In this document: one piece after another, positions 1 through 11,534 of the stretch | Numbering within the stretch: position 1 is the stretch's first letter | Layout: each line of letters starts with the position of its first letter | Origin: Paenarthrobacter nitroguajacolicus | GTDB taxonomy: Bacteria; Actinomycetota; Actinomycetes; Actinomycetales; Micrococcaceae | Direction: 5' to 3' | Length of the DNA: 64,000 nt | Assembly (NCBI RefSeq): GCF_007786235.1 | Contig: NZ_VNFK01000004.1 | Span: 1 to 64,000, forward strand | Notes under the pieces: model-generated | Seen by the model: only the letters and a program-made list of their open reading frames with translations | Told to the model about the DNA's origin: nothing | The model's database searches: none | Translations under genes and position numbers: made by a program

Positions 1-383
1 GTATGCCGCGGCAACACCGTCAACGGATGCAACACCATATCCTCCACCGCATACGGCAACTCCACACCCCCACCCGACGCACCAGCAAGGTTCAACACAC
101 CGCTCTCAGCAATCCCAGCCAGCCGCTCCTCCACCTCATCAGGCAGAATCAGCTCGGGGTGGTAACCCTCCAAGCCCAGCAAGGTAGCAGTGAAGGTGCC
201 GTGCCCCTTGCCCGTGGCAGCCAAGGAGCCATAAAGATCAACACGGAGCCCGGCCACGGCAGGAAGCACACCGGACTCACGCAGCTCACGGGCAAACACC
301 GCCCCGGCCCGCATCGGCCCCACAGTATGCGAACTCGACGGACCAATACCCACAGAGAACAGATCGAAAACGCCAACAGCCAT
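1..383 (-). CDS. sdaA: L-serine ammonia-lyase (L-serine dehydratase), N-terminal part, cut by window edge
   Basis: Reading the minus strand from an ATG at 383 gives a protein beginning [20 protein letters not shown], the N-terminal beta-domain signature of the iron-sulfur L-serine dehydratases that convert serine to pyruvate and ammonia in the cytosol. The frame stays open for 127 codons to the left edge, so the [4Fe-4S] catalytic domain is outside the window. A purine-rich RBS (GAAAGGG) lies about 8-14 bases upstream. It follows glyA on the same strand after 275 bases that hold two hairpins, so it may be a readthrough gene of the glycine operon or have its own promoter. The family call is firm; the extent of co-transcription is inferred. 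Confidence 0.9.
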   Translation of the reverse strand, partial: MAVGVFDLFSVGIGPSSSHTVGPMRAGAVFARELRESGVLPAVAGLRVDLYGSLAATGKGHGTFTATLLGLEGYHPELILPDEVEERLAGIAESGVLNLAGASGGGVELPYAVEDMVLHPLTVLPRH

Positions 384-429
384 AGCTGGGATCCCTTTCA
401 GGGAAGAGTGAAACAAAGACAAAGAATGT

Positions 430-491
430 GGGGGCCGGGCCAATCCCGAGCCAAGGCGGCCCGGCCCCCGGAGGTCCCAGTGCGGACCTCC
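430..491 (-). terminator. Two adjacent GC-rich hairpins between glyA and sdaA
   Basis: Positions 430-441 and 458-469 form a perfect 12-bp stem (arm GGGGGCCGGGCC) with a 16-base loop. Next to it, 470-477 and 484-491 form a perfect 8-bp stem (GGAGGTCC) with a 6-base loop. They lie 170-230 bases past the glyA stop and about 50 bases before sdaA. No T-run follows, so termination may be partial or the hairpins may be RNA-processing or attenuation structures that lower sdaA expression. The rest of 384-658 shows nothing else I can name. Confidence 0.5.
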
Positions 492-658
492 AACCCGGTC
501 TTTATGTGGGCGCCCGTTCCCAAGCGACCGCCCACCCGGGAGATCAATGTGCCTACGCCGTGGAGCGCCTCGGCCGGAACAGGGGTTCGCTGCGAAACAT
601 GCCGTTCGCACGGCGCACTCCGCAGCGAGCCCCCGAATCGGTCAGCGCAACCTAGCGA

Positions 659-1978
659 CTAGCCCAGGTTTGCCGTGCCCGGGTACAACGGGTGCGCGGC
701 AGCGAGTGCTTCAACGCGGTGACGCAGCCCGGAAAGGTCCGCTTCGGCGTCGGCAATCAAAGCCTCGGCGATGATGTCCGCAACCTCACGGAAGGCCGCT
801 TCACCGAAGCCTCGCGTAGCCAGCGCGGGCGTGCCGATCCGCAGGCCGGAAGTGACCATGGGCGGGCGCGGGTCGAAGGGTACGGCGTTGCGGTTGACGG
901 TGATGTCGATCGCGGCGAGGCGGTCCTCGGCCTGCTGGCCATCGAGTTCGCAGTTGCGCAGATCCACCAGGACCAGGTGCACGTCCGTTCCACCGGAAAC
1001 CACCGAGATGCCCTTCGCAGCGACGTCGGGCTGGATCAGGCGTTCGGCCAGGATGCGGGAACCGGCCAGGACGCGTTCCTGGCGCTCACGGAACTCCTCA
1101 GAGGCAGCGATCTTGAACGCGACAGCCTTGCCCGCGATCACGTGCTCCAGAGGTCCGCCCTGCTGGCCCGGGAACACGGCCGAGTTGATCTTCTTGGCGA
1201 TGTCGGCGTCGTTGGAGAGGATGATGCCGCCACGCGGACCGGCCAACGTCTTGTGCGTCGTGGACGTGGTGACGTGCGCGTGCGGGACCGGCGAAGGGTG
1301 CAGGCCGGCGGCGACAAGCCCGGCGAAGTGGGCCATGTCCACCATGAGGTAGGCGCCCACGGAGTCAGCGATCCGGCGGAACTCAGCGAAGTCCAGCTGT
1401 CGCGCATACGCGGACCAGCCGGCCACGATCAGTGCCGGTTTGTGCTCCTGGGCCAGGCGCTCCACCTCCACCATGTCCACGGTATGGGTGTCCTCGCGAA
1501 CCCCGTACGGGACCACGTTGTAGAGCTTGCCGGAGAAGTTGATCCGCATCCCGTGCGTCAGGTGGCCGCCGTGGGCGAGGTTCAGGCCCATGATGGTGTC
1601 GCCCGGCTTGATCAGCGCGTGCATCACCGAGGCGTTCGCCTGCGCACCGGAGTGCGGCTGGACGTTCGCGTACTCGGCGCCAAATAATGCCTTGATGCGG
1701 TCAATGGCCAGCTGCTCAATGACGTCGACGTGCTCGCAGCCGCCGTAGTAGCGCTTGCCCGGGTAGCCCTCGGCGTACTTGTTGGTCAGCACCGAACCCT
1801 GCGCCTGCATGACAGCCACGGCAGTGTGGTTCTCCGATGCGATCATTTCCAGGCCGTCGCGCTGGCGGCCCAGTTCGTCGTCGATCTTTGCGGCGATCTC
1901 GGGGTCCAGCTCGGAGAGCTGGGCGTCCAACGACGCCGACACAACCTGCTGGTACTCGGTTACCGACACGGGGTTCAC
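659..1978 (-). CDS. glyA: Serine hydroxymethyltransferase
   Basis: 439-residue PLP enzyme that interconverts glycine plus 5,10-methylene-THF with serine plus THF. Visible marks are MIASEN near residue 45, the [14 protein letters not shown] region at 67-80, and the PLP-lysine segment [15 protein letters not shown] with Lys243. Length is near the family norm. The start is a GTG that overlaps the gcvH stop (GTGA) with GGAGG just upstream, so it is translationally coupled to gcvH. Placed at the end of gcvPTH, it uses the methylene-THF made by glycine cleavage to turn a second glycine into serine, which the next gene (sdaA) can deaminate to pyruvate. Confidence 0.97.
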   Translation of the reverse strand: MNPVSVTEYQQVVSASLDAQLSELDPEIAAKIDDELGRQRDGLEMIASENHTAVAVMQAQGSVLTNKYAEGYPGKRYYGGCEHVDVIEQLAIDRIKALFGAEYANVQPHSGAQANASVMHALIKPGDTIMGLNLAHGGHLTHGMRINFSGKLYNVVPYGVREDTHTVDMVEVERLAQEHKPALIVAGWSAYARQLDFAEFRRIADSVGAYLMVDMAHFAGLVAAGLHPSPVPHAHVTTSTTHKTLAGPRGGIILSNDADIAKKINSAVFPGQQGGPLEHVIAGKAVAFKIAASEEFRERQERVLAGSRILAERLIQPDVAAKGISVVSGGTDVHLVLVDLRNCELDGQQAEDRLAAIDITVNRNAVPFDPRPPMVTSGLRIGTPALATRGFGEAAFREVADIIAEALIADAEADLSGLRHRVEALAAAHPLYPGTANLG

Positions 1979-2358
1979 AGTTCGCCTCCGTTGGCTGCTG
2001 CGTACTCTTCGGCCGACATGAGCGGACCTTCTTCAGTGGCGGCGACCTTGAACAGCCAGCCCTGGCCGTAGGGATCGTTGTTGATCAGGGCGGGATCTCC
2101 GACAACGGCGTCGTTGATCTCTGTCACCTCACCCGTCACAGGCGAGTACAGATCGGACACGGACTTGGTGGACTCCACCTCGCCACAGGTCTCGCCCGCA
2201 GTGACTGTGGAACCAACCTCGGGCAGGTCCACGTACACGATGTCACCCAAAGCGTCAGCGGCGACGGCGGAGATCCCAATCCCCACCGGCCCGTCCCCGT
2301 CAGCGGCAACCCACTCGTGCTCGGCCGAGTACTTCAATTCAGCTACTACCTTGCTCAT
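1975..2358 (-). CDS. gcvH: Glycine cleavage system H protein
   Basis: 127-residue lipoyl carrier that shuttles the aminomethyl group between P, T and L proteins of the glycine cleavage complex. The lipoylation site is Lys65 in [17 protein letters not shown], the standard H-protein motif. The ATG at 2358 is preceded by AAGGA at good spacing; the frame is open further upstream but into a palindromic repeat, so the longer form is rejected. The 84-base gap to gcvT contains a 61-base REP-like element. It overlaps glyA by 4 bases. No dihydrolipoamide dehydrogenase gene lies nearby, so the L protein must come from elsewhere. Confidence 0.96.
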   Translation of the reverse strand: MSKVVAELKYSAEHEWVAADGDGPVGIGISAVAADALGDIVYVDLPEVGSTVTAGETCGEVESTKSVSDLYSPVTGEVTEINDAVVGDPALINNDPYGQGWLFKVAATEEGPLMSAEEYAAANGGEL

Positions 2359-2380
2359 TCCAATTCCTTCTCTTTCTTCG

Positions 2381-2441
2381 AGTTTTTGTACAGCTGATGC
2401 CCTCAAAAGGGCCTCATAAGGGCGTTATGTGTACGAAAACT
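2381..2441. repeat. 61-base palindromic element, family A, copy 1 (gcvT-gcvH gap)
   Basis: The outer arms AGTTTTTGTACA and TGTACGAAAACT are inverted with one mismatch, and an inner pair GCCCT/AGGGC adds a second stem. The same 61-base unit occurs inverted at 33642-33702 (53 of 61 positions identical by eye). Here it starts 1 base past the gcvT stop and ends just upstream of the gcvH RBS, inside an operon. It could attenuate or process the transcript, leaving gcvT and gcvH at different levels. Confidence 0.75.
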
Positions 2442-2442
2442 C

Positions 2443-3564
2443 TTATTTTTGGCGCTTGTAGAACGGCAGCGGCACCACTTCGAAAGGCTCTGCCTTGCCG
2501 CGGAGGTCGACGTCCACGAAGGACCCGGGTTCGGCATGCTCGACGTCGACATACGCCAACGCCACCGGGTAACCCAGCGTCGGGCTTGGTTGGCCCGAGG
2601 TCACCTCACCGATGAGGGAACCGTTCTTGAGGACTGAGTAGTGGGCGCGGGCGGCTCGGCGACCGGTGCCCTTGAGGCCTACGAGCTTCTGGCCGATGGT
2701 GGTTCCGACGCCTGCTGCCTTGATGGCAGTGAGTGCGTCCCGGCCAACGAAGTCGCTTTCCTTGGCCAGGGAAACTACCGGCCCCAGACCTGCGGCGTAG
2801 GCGTTGACGTGGCGGGAGAGCTCGTTGCCGTAGAGCGGCATGCCGGCTTCGAGGCGGAGGGAATCGCGGGCTGCGAGCCCAGCGGGGATGAGTCCGTGGC
2901 CTTCGCCGGCTTCCAGGAGCGCTTCCCAGAGCCCGGCAGCGTCGACGTTCGGGATGTAGATCTCGAACCCGTCTTCTCCGGTGTACCCGGTGCGGGCCAA
3001 GAGCAGGTCCTCGCCGTTGATGGATACCTCAACTGCTGCGTAGTACTTCAGCTCCGTCACCAAGGAGTGCTGCTCGCCAGGCACCAGTTTCAGCAGAATC
3101 GCCTCGGCGTTCGGTCCCTGCACGGCGATCAGCGAGGTGTCCGCCGAAGCGTCCTGAACCACGACGTCGAAACCGGCTGCCCGCTCCCCCAGCGCCGCGG
3201 CGACCACCTTGGCGTTGCCCGCATTGGGGACCACCAGGAAGTTATCGTCAGCGCGACGGTACGTAATGAGGTCGTCGATGATGCCGCCGTCGACGTTGCA
3301 GATCAGCGAATATTTGGCCTTGCCCACCGCAATCGCGGACAGTTTGCCCACCAGGGCGTAGTCCAGGAACGCTGCGGCCTCGGGACCGGTGACCCAGACT
3401 TCGCCCATGTGGGAGAGGTCGAACAGGCCGGCTGCGTTGCGGACCGCGTGGTGCTCGGCGAGTTCGGACTCGTACTTGAGGGGCATCTGCCAGCCGCCGA
3501 AGTCCGTGAAGGAAGCGCCGGCCTTTTTGTGTTGCTCGTACAGAGCGGTGTAGTTCTCAGACAT
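2443..3564 (-). CDS. gcvT: Glycine cleavage system T protein (aminomethyltransferase)
   Basis: 373-residue tetrahydrofolate-dependent aminomethyltransferase that releases ammonia and forms methylene-THF from the H-bound intermediate. Recognisable segments include FGGWQMPL near the N-terminus, FDLSHMGEV, LARTGYTGEDGFEIY in the middle and RDSLRLEAGMPLYGNEL, all typical of GcvT. The start chosen is the ATG at 3564 (MSENYTALYEQHKKAG), preceded by AAGGA that overlaps the gcvP stop; an in-frame extension to 3612 would run into gcvP and is rejected. It sits 11 bases after gcvP and just before a palindromic repeat. Confidence 0.97.
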   Translation of the reverse strand: MSENYTALYEQHKKAGASFTDFGGWQMPLKYESELAEHHAVRNAAGLFDLSHMGEVWVTGPEAAAFLDYALVGKLSAIAVGKAKYSLICNVDGGIIDDLITYRRADDNFLVVPNAGNAKVVAAALGERAAGFDVVVQDASADTSLIAVQGPNAEAILLKLVPGEQHSLVTELKYYAAVEVSINGEDLLLARTGYTGEDGFEIYIPNVDAAGLWEALLEAGEGHGLIPAGLAARDSLRLEAGMPLYGNELSRHVNAYAAGLGPVVSLAKESDFVGRDALTAIKAAGVGTTIGQKLVGLKGTGRRAARAHYSVLKNGSLIGEVTSGQPSPTLGYPVALAYVDVEHAEPGSFVDVDLRGKAEPFEVVPLPFYKRQK

Positions 3565-3575
3565 GTCAGGAGTCC

Positions 3576-6422
<2,847 letters not shown>

Positions 6423-6477
6423 GAGGAACTCCATGATTCAGGCGCCCAATGAGCGCCACGATGATGTGGGGTTCCTC

Positions 6478-6660
6478 CCCGCTCTGTATTGGACCTGAGA
6501 GATTCCGCAGGGATGGTTGCCTGCTTGCACCGTCGGTGAGCCCGGTTGCCCGGGCTGCTTTCCAGAGTTGCCTAACCGCGGCGGTACATGGGCCTGAGAG
6601 ATTCCTGGGGAGGATTTGCTCCTACGGCGCCTGACTGGATGTACCGGCAGGACTCTCCCG
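6478..6660 (-). promoter_or_regulatory. Tandem glycine riboswitch upstream of gcvP
   Basis: On the minus strand the leader carries two copies of AATCTCTCAGG, the most conserved stretch of the glycine aptamer (plus-strand 6593-6603 and 6494-6504). The first copy is preceded by GGCGCCGTAGGAGCAAAT and followed by ACTCTGGA; the second is preceded by ACCGACGGTGCAAGC and followed by ACAGAGCGGGGAGG. This is the classical two-aptamer arrangement joined by a short linker. It lies 55 bases upstream of the gcvP start, so it should switch the operon on when glycine is high. The 322-base gap 6423-6744 holds this element, its promoter and nothing else I can see. Confidence 0.93.
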
Positions 6661-6703
6661 CCGCAGATCAAAAGCGTTGCATCACGTCAGTGACACGCTT
6701 CAC

Positions 6704-6733
6704 ACCATAGCGTGGGGTTTCGCAAAAGTGCAA
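6704..6733 (-). promoter_or_regulatory. Promoter of the glycine riboswitch operon
   Basis: On the minus strand TTGCAC (6733-6728) and TATGGT (6709-6704) are separated by 18 bases and lie about 45 bases ahead of the first aptamer. The -35 matches TTGACA at 5 of 6 positions and the -10 matches TATAAT at 4 of 6. Assigned by eye only. Confidence 0.5.
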
Positions 6734-6744
6734 GCAAGCGGCCC

Positions 6745-8235
6745 CTACCCGCGCATGGCCTCGTGGATCTGCAGCGCGAACCAGATTTGCGCCACCGTGG
6801 AGGTTTCGCCCATGTCCAGGCCTGTCAGCTCACCGATTTTTCGGATCCGGTAGATGATGGTTTGCCGGTGCGCGAACAGCGCTGAAGCCGTCTTCTGCCA
6901 CGATCGCTGCGAGTCCAAATATGTCCTCAGCGTGACAATGAGATCGCCATCCTGCCTCTGTTCATAATCGAAAATCGGCCCCAGCAACCGCCGGACCAGA
7001 GCCGTTCCTTCCTCGAAACCCGTCAAGCCCAACCATGAGGGCCCCTCCGCATACCGGGCGACGTCCAGCTTGTTCGCGCGGGCCGAACCGAGGGCCCAGA
7101 GGGATTCCTGCAGGGCACGCTGGATGTTGGCCACCGCAGCGGGGGCACTGATGCCCAGGGTGGCACTCCCGCCGCAGTGGGCCAGGACGTCGTCGTCAAC
7201 GTCGGCCGGGACCACCACGTGCAGCCGGGTATTCCGCATCAAGGTGACAGAGGCAACCCCGTGCCGCCACAGCTCGATATGCACCCCGGCCAGCCTGTCG
7301 CCGTCGTCCGCTTGAATCGAGGCGACCAGAAACCCAGCTGCCGGGACCCCGAAGGCCGCCAACCTGCTTTCCATCTCAGCCGCTCCCAGACGGCCGTCGA
7401 AGGCCTGAAGCAAGAACTCGCCCGCGGCCCGGTGCCGGCCTTCCAGCGACAGGACGATGCGCGAGAGCTGCAGTCCCAGCACGGTTGCGGCGTGCAGAAG
7501 TACGACGGCGTCCGGGTGCGGTTCGCTGTTGGGCAGCACCACCAAGAGCGCATTGGCATGGGTGGGAATATCCATGGTCAGCACATGCCTGCCCCGGATT
7601 CGGTGCCACTGGAAGTTCTTCCCGGCAGGGGTCACCTGCCCCGACGACGGCGCCCAGGCATCAGCGAGGAACTCCGGGAGTGCCTTCCCATCGGGGTGCC
7701 AGGGATGGAGGCAGCGGCGATCCACGACGAACAGGTCCGCGTCCAACTCGGTCGCCAGCCGCTGAACGAGGCTCTGCCAATGGTCCTCGGAGGCACCTGC
7801 GGTGCGGAGCAGATCATAGACGCGCGCCGTCTGCCGGAGCCGACGCGACTCTTCGAGCAGCGAGGACTCCGCAACCGACCTGGCGATGGCGATGAACGGC
7901 AAGGGATACGGAATATTGACCAGGGGCAAGGGGAGCCGATCGCACGCCGCCAGGAATTCCGCGGTCAGGGTCGGCGCGTGCATCTTCTCTCCGATGGCCA
8001 GGGCGCTGGCACCGCTGTCCATCAGGGCCTCCGCGAGCGCCACTTGCCCGTCTGCGTCGGCGGGAATCGAGAGACCATTGGTCATCATGAGTTCGCCGCC
8101 CGTGACCCACTCCCAGAGCCGGGGCAGGTCCGAGGTGTGAGCCCAGGTGATGCGGTTATCCATTCCTGCCGAGCCGGCCAGGATTGTCAGGCCCAGCTGC
8201 GGTTCGGCGACGAGTTCAGCGACGGTGATTGCCAT
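6745..8235 (-). CDS. PucR-family transcriptional regulator
   Basis: About 496 residues with the PucR layout: an N-terminal purine-catabolism-regulator-like domain (ITVAELVAEPQLGLTILAG, then THTSDLPRLWEWV-like segment AHTSDLPRLWEWVTGGEL), a middle GGDEF-like region, and a C-terminal helix-turn-helix with the family signature ALFAHRQTIIYRIRKIGELTG. The ATG at 8235 is preceded by AGAAGGG and starts right at the conserved domain, so it is preferred to the ATG 21 bases upstream. It is divergent from an MFS transporter and a ureohydrolase, with a perfect palindrome at 8271-8286 in between. It most likely senses a guanidino or related nitrogen compound and controls that pair; the ligand is unknown. 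Confidence 0.85.
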   Translation of the reverse strand: MAITVAELVAEPQLGLTILAGSAGMDNRITWAHTSDLPRLWEWVTGGELMMTNGLSIPADADGQVALAEALMDSGASALAIGEKMHAPTLTAEFLAACDRLPLPLVNIPYPLPFIAIARSVAESSLLEESRRLRQTARVYDLLRTAGASEDHWQSLVQRLATELDADLFVVDRRCLHPWHPDGKALPEFLADAWAPSSGQVTPAGKNFQWHRIRGRHVLTMDIPTHANALLVVLPNSEPHPDAVVLLHAATVLGLQLSRIVLSLEGRHRAAGEFLLQAFDGRLGAAEMESRLAAFGVPAAGFLVASIQADDGDRLAGVHIELWRHGVASVTLMRNTRLHVVVPADVDDDVLAHCGGSATLGISAPAAVANIQRALQESLWALGSARANKLDVARYAEGPSWLGLTGFEEGTALVRRLLGPIFDYEQRQDGDLIVTLRTYLDSQRSWQKTASALFAHRQTIIYRIRKIGELTGLDMGETSTVAQIWFALQIHEAMRG

Positions 8236-8270
8236 TGCTACGGCTACCCTTCTCATGCATTTGGCAGTTT

Positions 8271-8286
8271 TTAGACACTTGTCTAA
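8271..8286. promoter_or_regulatory. Palindromic operator between the PucR gene and the transporter
   Basis: TTAGACA-CT-TGTCTAA is a perfect 7+7 inverted repeat with a 2-base spacer, lying 36 bases before the regulator start and 115 bases before the transporter start. Its place in a divergent control region makes it a likely binding site for the adjacent PucR-type protein. Confidence 0.5.
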
Positions 8287-8400
8287 GCACCCCCGCCATT
8301 TGTAGTCAATGTACTTCTATCCTCCGTGACCTGCATCACCAAGACTTCAATTACATACTTCCCCTGCTCAACGATGAGCACTCACGAGAGAGGGTTTGCA

Positions 8401-9783
8401 ATGAGCGCAACCAGCAACCTCATTGATGACGCCCCACTAACCACGTTCCACAAGAAGCTGACATTCTTCGCTTCCGGCGGGCCCTTCATAGACGGCTACG
8501 CCTTGTCGATCATTGGTATCGCACTGATCACCATGATTCCCGGCCTGGACATGACGCCTGCAGAGATCGGCTTGGTAGGTGCGGCAAGCCTTGTCGGCAT
8601 TTTCTTCGGGGGCGGCGTCTTCGGTTGGCTCACCGACAAGATCGGCCGACACAAGATGTACATTGCCGACCTGATCGCCTTGGCACTGTTCTCCGTGCTG
8701 AACGGCTTCGCCACCGAGATTTGGCAAGTAGTCCTCTGTCGGTTCTTCCTGGGGATGGCCATTGGCGCCGACTACCCCATCGCCACGTCCCTCTTGGCAG
8801 AGTTCCTGCCCAAAAAGCACCGCGGGCGCCTTCTCGGAGCAACGTTTGTTGTCTGGGCGATCGGCGCGGCCGTCGCGTACGCCGTCGGATATCTGCTCCG
8901 CGACACGGGACCCGATGCCTGGCGCTGGATGGTCGCCAGCCCCGCGATCTTCGCCGTTATTACGTTGCTCTTCCGGTTGGGCACTCCCGAGTCCCCACGT
9001 TGGCTGCTCTCGCGCGGACGGCGCGAGGAGGCCGATGCTGTCATCAAGAAGGTCTACGGACAGCAGTATGGGCTGGCTGATATCGCTTCCGACAGCGAGG
9101 GACCGGCGAAGCAGGGCAGGTTCCTGGATATCTTCCGGGGCCAATACTGGAAACGCACGCTGTTCGTCTCCATCTTCTGGACTGCGCAGGTCATCCCCCT
9201 GTTCGCCGTGTACACCTTTGCTCCGGACCTCCTGCACTCCATGGGTTTGACCGGCGATGCCAACCTCTACGGAGGATCGTTCCTGATTTCCATGTTGTTC
9301 GTGGTGGGTGGCATTCCCGGGCTCTGGCTCGTTGAAAAGATCGGGCGACGCAAGTTGCTTCTTTCGAGCTTCGGGGTCATCGTGGTGGCCCTCGCCATCC
9401 CGGCTTTCATTCCAAATGTCCAAGCCGCGCCTCTCTTCATCGCCCTGGCTATCTTCGCTCTGGCCTCTGGCGCCTCCAGTTTCCTCGAAGTTGTCTACCC
9501 CAACGAGCTCTTCCCCACAGAGGTTCGCGCAACGGCAGTGGGCTTCGGCACCGCGGTCAGCCGAATTGGATCGGCCGCCAGCACGTACTTGATGCCCGTC
9601 GCAATCGTGAGCTTCGGCGCTGCAGGTTCGCTGCTCATCGGCGCCGGAATCTCGTTGGTGGGTTTGGTGGCTACTTTCCTGCTCGCACCCGAAACGGCCA
9701 ACAAGTCCCTCTCAGAACTCACCAACCAAAAGAAGCCGGCAACCCCGGAGCCCAACAAAGTAACCGAAGGATCCCTGTCATGA
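8401..9783 (+). CDS. MFS transporter
   Basis: 460-residue major facilitator with twelve predicted hydrophobic segments. The loop GWLTDKIGRHKMYIAD carries the MFS signature after segment 2, GADYPIATSLLAEFLPKKHRG resembles the sugar/metabolite-porter motif after segment 4, and PNELFPTEVRATAVG lies in the C-terminal half. The ATG at 8401 follows GAGAGGG. It overlaps the ureohydrolase gene by 4 bases (ATGA), so the two are co-translated and the substrate is probably agmatine, a guanidino acid or a related compound. Substrate assignment is inference from context. Confidence 0.85.
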   Translation: MSATSNLIDDAPLTTFHKKLTFFASGGPFIDGYALSIIGIALITMIPGLDMTPAEIGLVGAASLVGIFFGGGVFGWLTDKIGRHKMYIADLIALALFSVLNGFATEIWQVVLCRFFLGMAIGADYPIATSLLAEFLPKKHRGRLLGATFVVWAIGAAVAYAVGYLLRDTGPDAWRWMVASPAIFAVITLLFRLGTPESPRWLLSRGRREEADAVIKKVYGQQYGLADIASDSEGPAKQGRFLDIFRGQYWKRTLFVSIFWTAQVIPLFAVYTFAPDLLHSMGLTGDANLYGGSFLISMLFVVGGIPGLWLVEKIGRRKLLLSSFGVIVVALAIPAFIPNVQAAPLFIALAIFALASGASSFLEVVYPNELFPTEVRATAVGFGTAVSRIGSAASTYLMPVAIVSFGAAGSLLIGAGISLVGLVATFLLAPETANKSLSELTNQKKPATPEPNKVTEGSLS

Positions 9784-10775
9784 CCACTCACCAGCCCATT
9801 GGCCCCGTCGATGCCACCAAGGTTCCCCGCTACGCCGGATTGGGTACGTTTGCGAGGCTGCCGCAGATTGATCGCGTCCCCGACTACGACATTGCCATTG
9901 TCGGCGTACCGTTCGACGGCGGAACCTCCTACCGCCCAGGGGCCCGGTTTGGTCCGGCCGCAGTTCGCGAAGCCTCCCGCCTCCTGCGCCCTGGTTACCA
10001 CCCGGAGTTGGATGTAGAGCCAGTCAACGAAGTCCAGGTCGTGGATGCCGGCGACATCGCCTGCACTCCCTATGACATCACCCGGGCAATCCGCGAGATC
10101 GAAGAACAAGCCCGTCCCCTGATCAGCGCGGACAAGAAGCTGATCTCCATCGGCGGCGACCACACCATCGCGCTCCCCATGTTGCAGGCGCTCAACAAAG
10201 TGCACGGTCCAGTAGCACTGCTCCACTTTGATGCCCACCTGGACACCTGGGACACGTACTTCGACCAGCCAGTCACGCACGGAACCATCTTCCGGAGGGC
10301 CTTCGAGGAGGGCCTGCTGATCGAAGACAAATCCATGCACGTCGGGATCCGCGGGCCGGTTTACGATCGGAATGACTTCCTCCGGGACCACGAGTTCGGT
10401 TTCCAGATCATTCGTTGCTCCGACCTGGACGTCATCGGCGTCCCGGCGGCCATCGACCAAGTCAAGCAGCGGCTGGGTGACACTCCCGTGTACGTTTCCA
10501 TCGACATCGACGTCCTGGATCCGTCCTACGCACCGGGCACCGGTACCCCGGAAATGGGTGGCCTGCACTCCCGCGAACTTCTTGCACTTCTCCGCGGCCT
10601 GAACGGTATCAACATCGTAGGTGCCGACGTGGTTGAAGTGGCCCCCGCCTACGACCATGCCGACATCACCAGTGTGGCCGCGGCGACAGTGGTGTTCGAC
10701 CTGTTGGCCCTGATGGTAAATCGAGGTAAGGGAGCCACCGTGTCCGGCCACGAACTCGAAGCGGCTAGAGCCTGA
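9780..10775 (+). CDS. speB: Agmatinase or related guanidino-acid ureohydrolase
   Basis: 331-residue arginase/agmatinase-fold enzyme that hydrolyses a guanidino group to urea and an amine. All manganese ligands are visible: GGDHT (His128), DAHLD (Asp151, His153, Asp155) and SIDIDVLDP (Asp242, Asp244). Length and the start region GVPFDGGTSYRPGARFGP fit agmatinase, but guanidinobutyrase and guanidinopropionase share these motifs, so the exact substrate is open. It is coupled to the upstream MFS gene, and the divergent PucR-type regulator points to an inducible catabolic role rather than constitutive polyamine synthesis. A 13-bp hairpin follows. Confidence 0.85.
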   Translation: MTTHQPIGPVDATKVPRYAGLGTFARLPQIDRVPDYDIAIVGVPFDGGTSYRPGARFGPAAVREASRLLRPGYHPELDVEPVNEVQVVDAGDIACTPYDITRAIREIEEQARPLISADKKLISIGGDHTIALPMLQALNKVHGPVALLHFDAHLDTWDTYFDQPVTHGTIFRRAFEEGLLIEDKSMHVGIRGPVYDRNDFLRDHEFGFQIIRCSDLDVIGVPAAIDQVKQRLGDTPVYVSIDIDVLDPSYAPGTGTPEMGGLHSRELLALLRGLNGINIVGADVVEVAPAYDHADITSVAAATVVFDLLALMVNRGKGATVSGHELEAARA

Positions 10776-10802
10776 CCTGGACGTGTTTGTTTGAAGCCCG
10801 CC

Positions 10803-10841
10803 GTGGGGGTCAAGTTTCCTCCCTGGTCACTTGACCCCCAC
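10803..10841 (+). terminator. Hairpin after the agmatinase gene
   Basis: Perfect 13-bp stem (arm GTGGGGGTCAAGT, 10803-10815 and 10829-10841) with a 13-base loop, 27 bases past the stop. No T-run follows, so this is an actinobacterial I-shaped terminator at best. Confidence 0.6.
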
Positions 10842-10908
10842 TGGAAACACCGGAATGGTAGTTTGATTCCTGCTGAGGCAGACAACGCACCCAACCGGAG
10901 GACCATCC

Positions 10909-11385
10909 ATGTTTAAGGGTTTCAAGGACTTTATACTTCGCGGAAACGTGATCGAACTGGCCATCGCGGTCGTTATCGGCAGTGCCTTCACCGCACTCGT
11001 TACAGCCTTCACCAACAACATCATTAACCCTGTGATCGCCGCCGCCGGCGGCATGAACGCTGACGGGCTCGGCTTCAAGATCTGGGAGAACAACCCCGCC
11101 ACACTCGTCAACATCGGCGCCGTATTGACTGCTTTGGTGACCTTCGTGATCACCGCAGCGGTGGTCTACTTCATCTTCGTGGCGCCCATGAACAAGATCA
11201 ACTCTTTGGTCAAGGACCGCCTCTCCACCGAGGAACCCGAGGAAGAGCCGCTGCCCGCAGACACCGCACTGCTGGCCGAGATCCGCGACCTCCTGAAGGA
11301 CGCAGCCGCAGCCCGCAACGCGGAGCGCGGTTCGGATCTGGATTCCGACCTCGACCCGGATCTCGATTCCGACCGCATCCGCTAG
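10909..11385 (+). CDS. mscL: Large-conductance mechanosensitive channel
   Basis: 158-residue MscL that opens a wide pore when membrane tension rises on hypo-osmotic shock. The N-terminal GFKDFILRGNVIELAIAVVIG with the first transmembrane helix and FTNNIINPVIA are diagnostic, and a second helix lies at about residues 70-95. The C-terminal helix is followed by an Asp/Ser-rich tail (DSDLDPDLDSD near residues 142-155) longer than in E. coli MscL. It has its own upstream gap and a strong terminator behind it, so it is probably monocistronic. The start ATG follows CCGGAGGACC. Confidence 0.95.
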   Translation: MFKGFKDFILRGNVIELAIAVVIGSAFTALVTAFTNNIINPVIAAAGGMNADGLGFKIWENNPATLVNIGAVLTALVTFVITAAVVYFIFVAPMNKINSLVKDRLSTEEPEEEPLPADTALLAEIRDLLKDAAAARNAERGSDLDSDLDPDLDSDRIR

Positions 11386-11425
11386 GACCAGCGCACACCA
11401 GCGCCCCTTCCCAGCCGCGTCGTTT

Positions 11426-11457
11426 AACCCGGCGTTCTCCCCCGAGAACGCCGGGTT
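11426..11457 (+). terminator. Intrinsic terminator after mscL
   Basis: Perfect 14-bp stem (AACCCGGCGTTCTC) with a CCCC loop, followed by a short T-containing tail (CTTGCGTT), 40 bases past the mscL stop. Confidence 0.85.
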
Positions 11458-11534
11458 CTTGCGTTCACCGGGCCGTACCCAGAACGTGACGCGCGGGCAA
11501 CGGGTTCGAAACAGGGGCAGGGCAGCATGAAACC

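Noticed and set aside
3..662. 219-codon plus-strand frame at the left edge
   Set aside because: It runs antisense to sdaA and across the hairpin gap, with no protein-like pattern.
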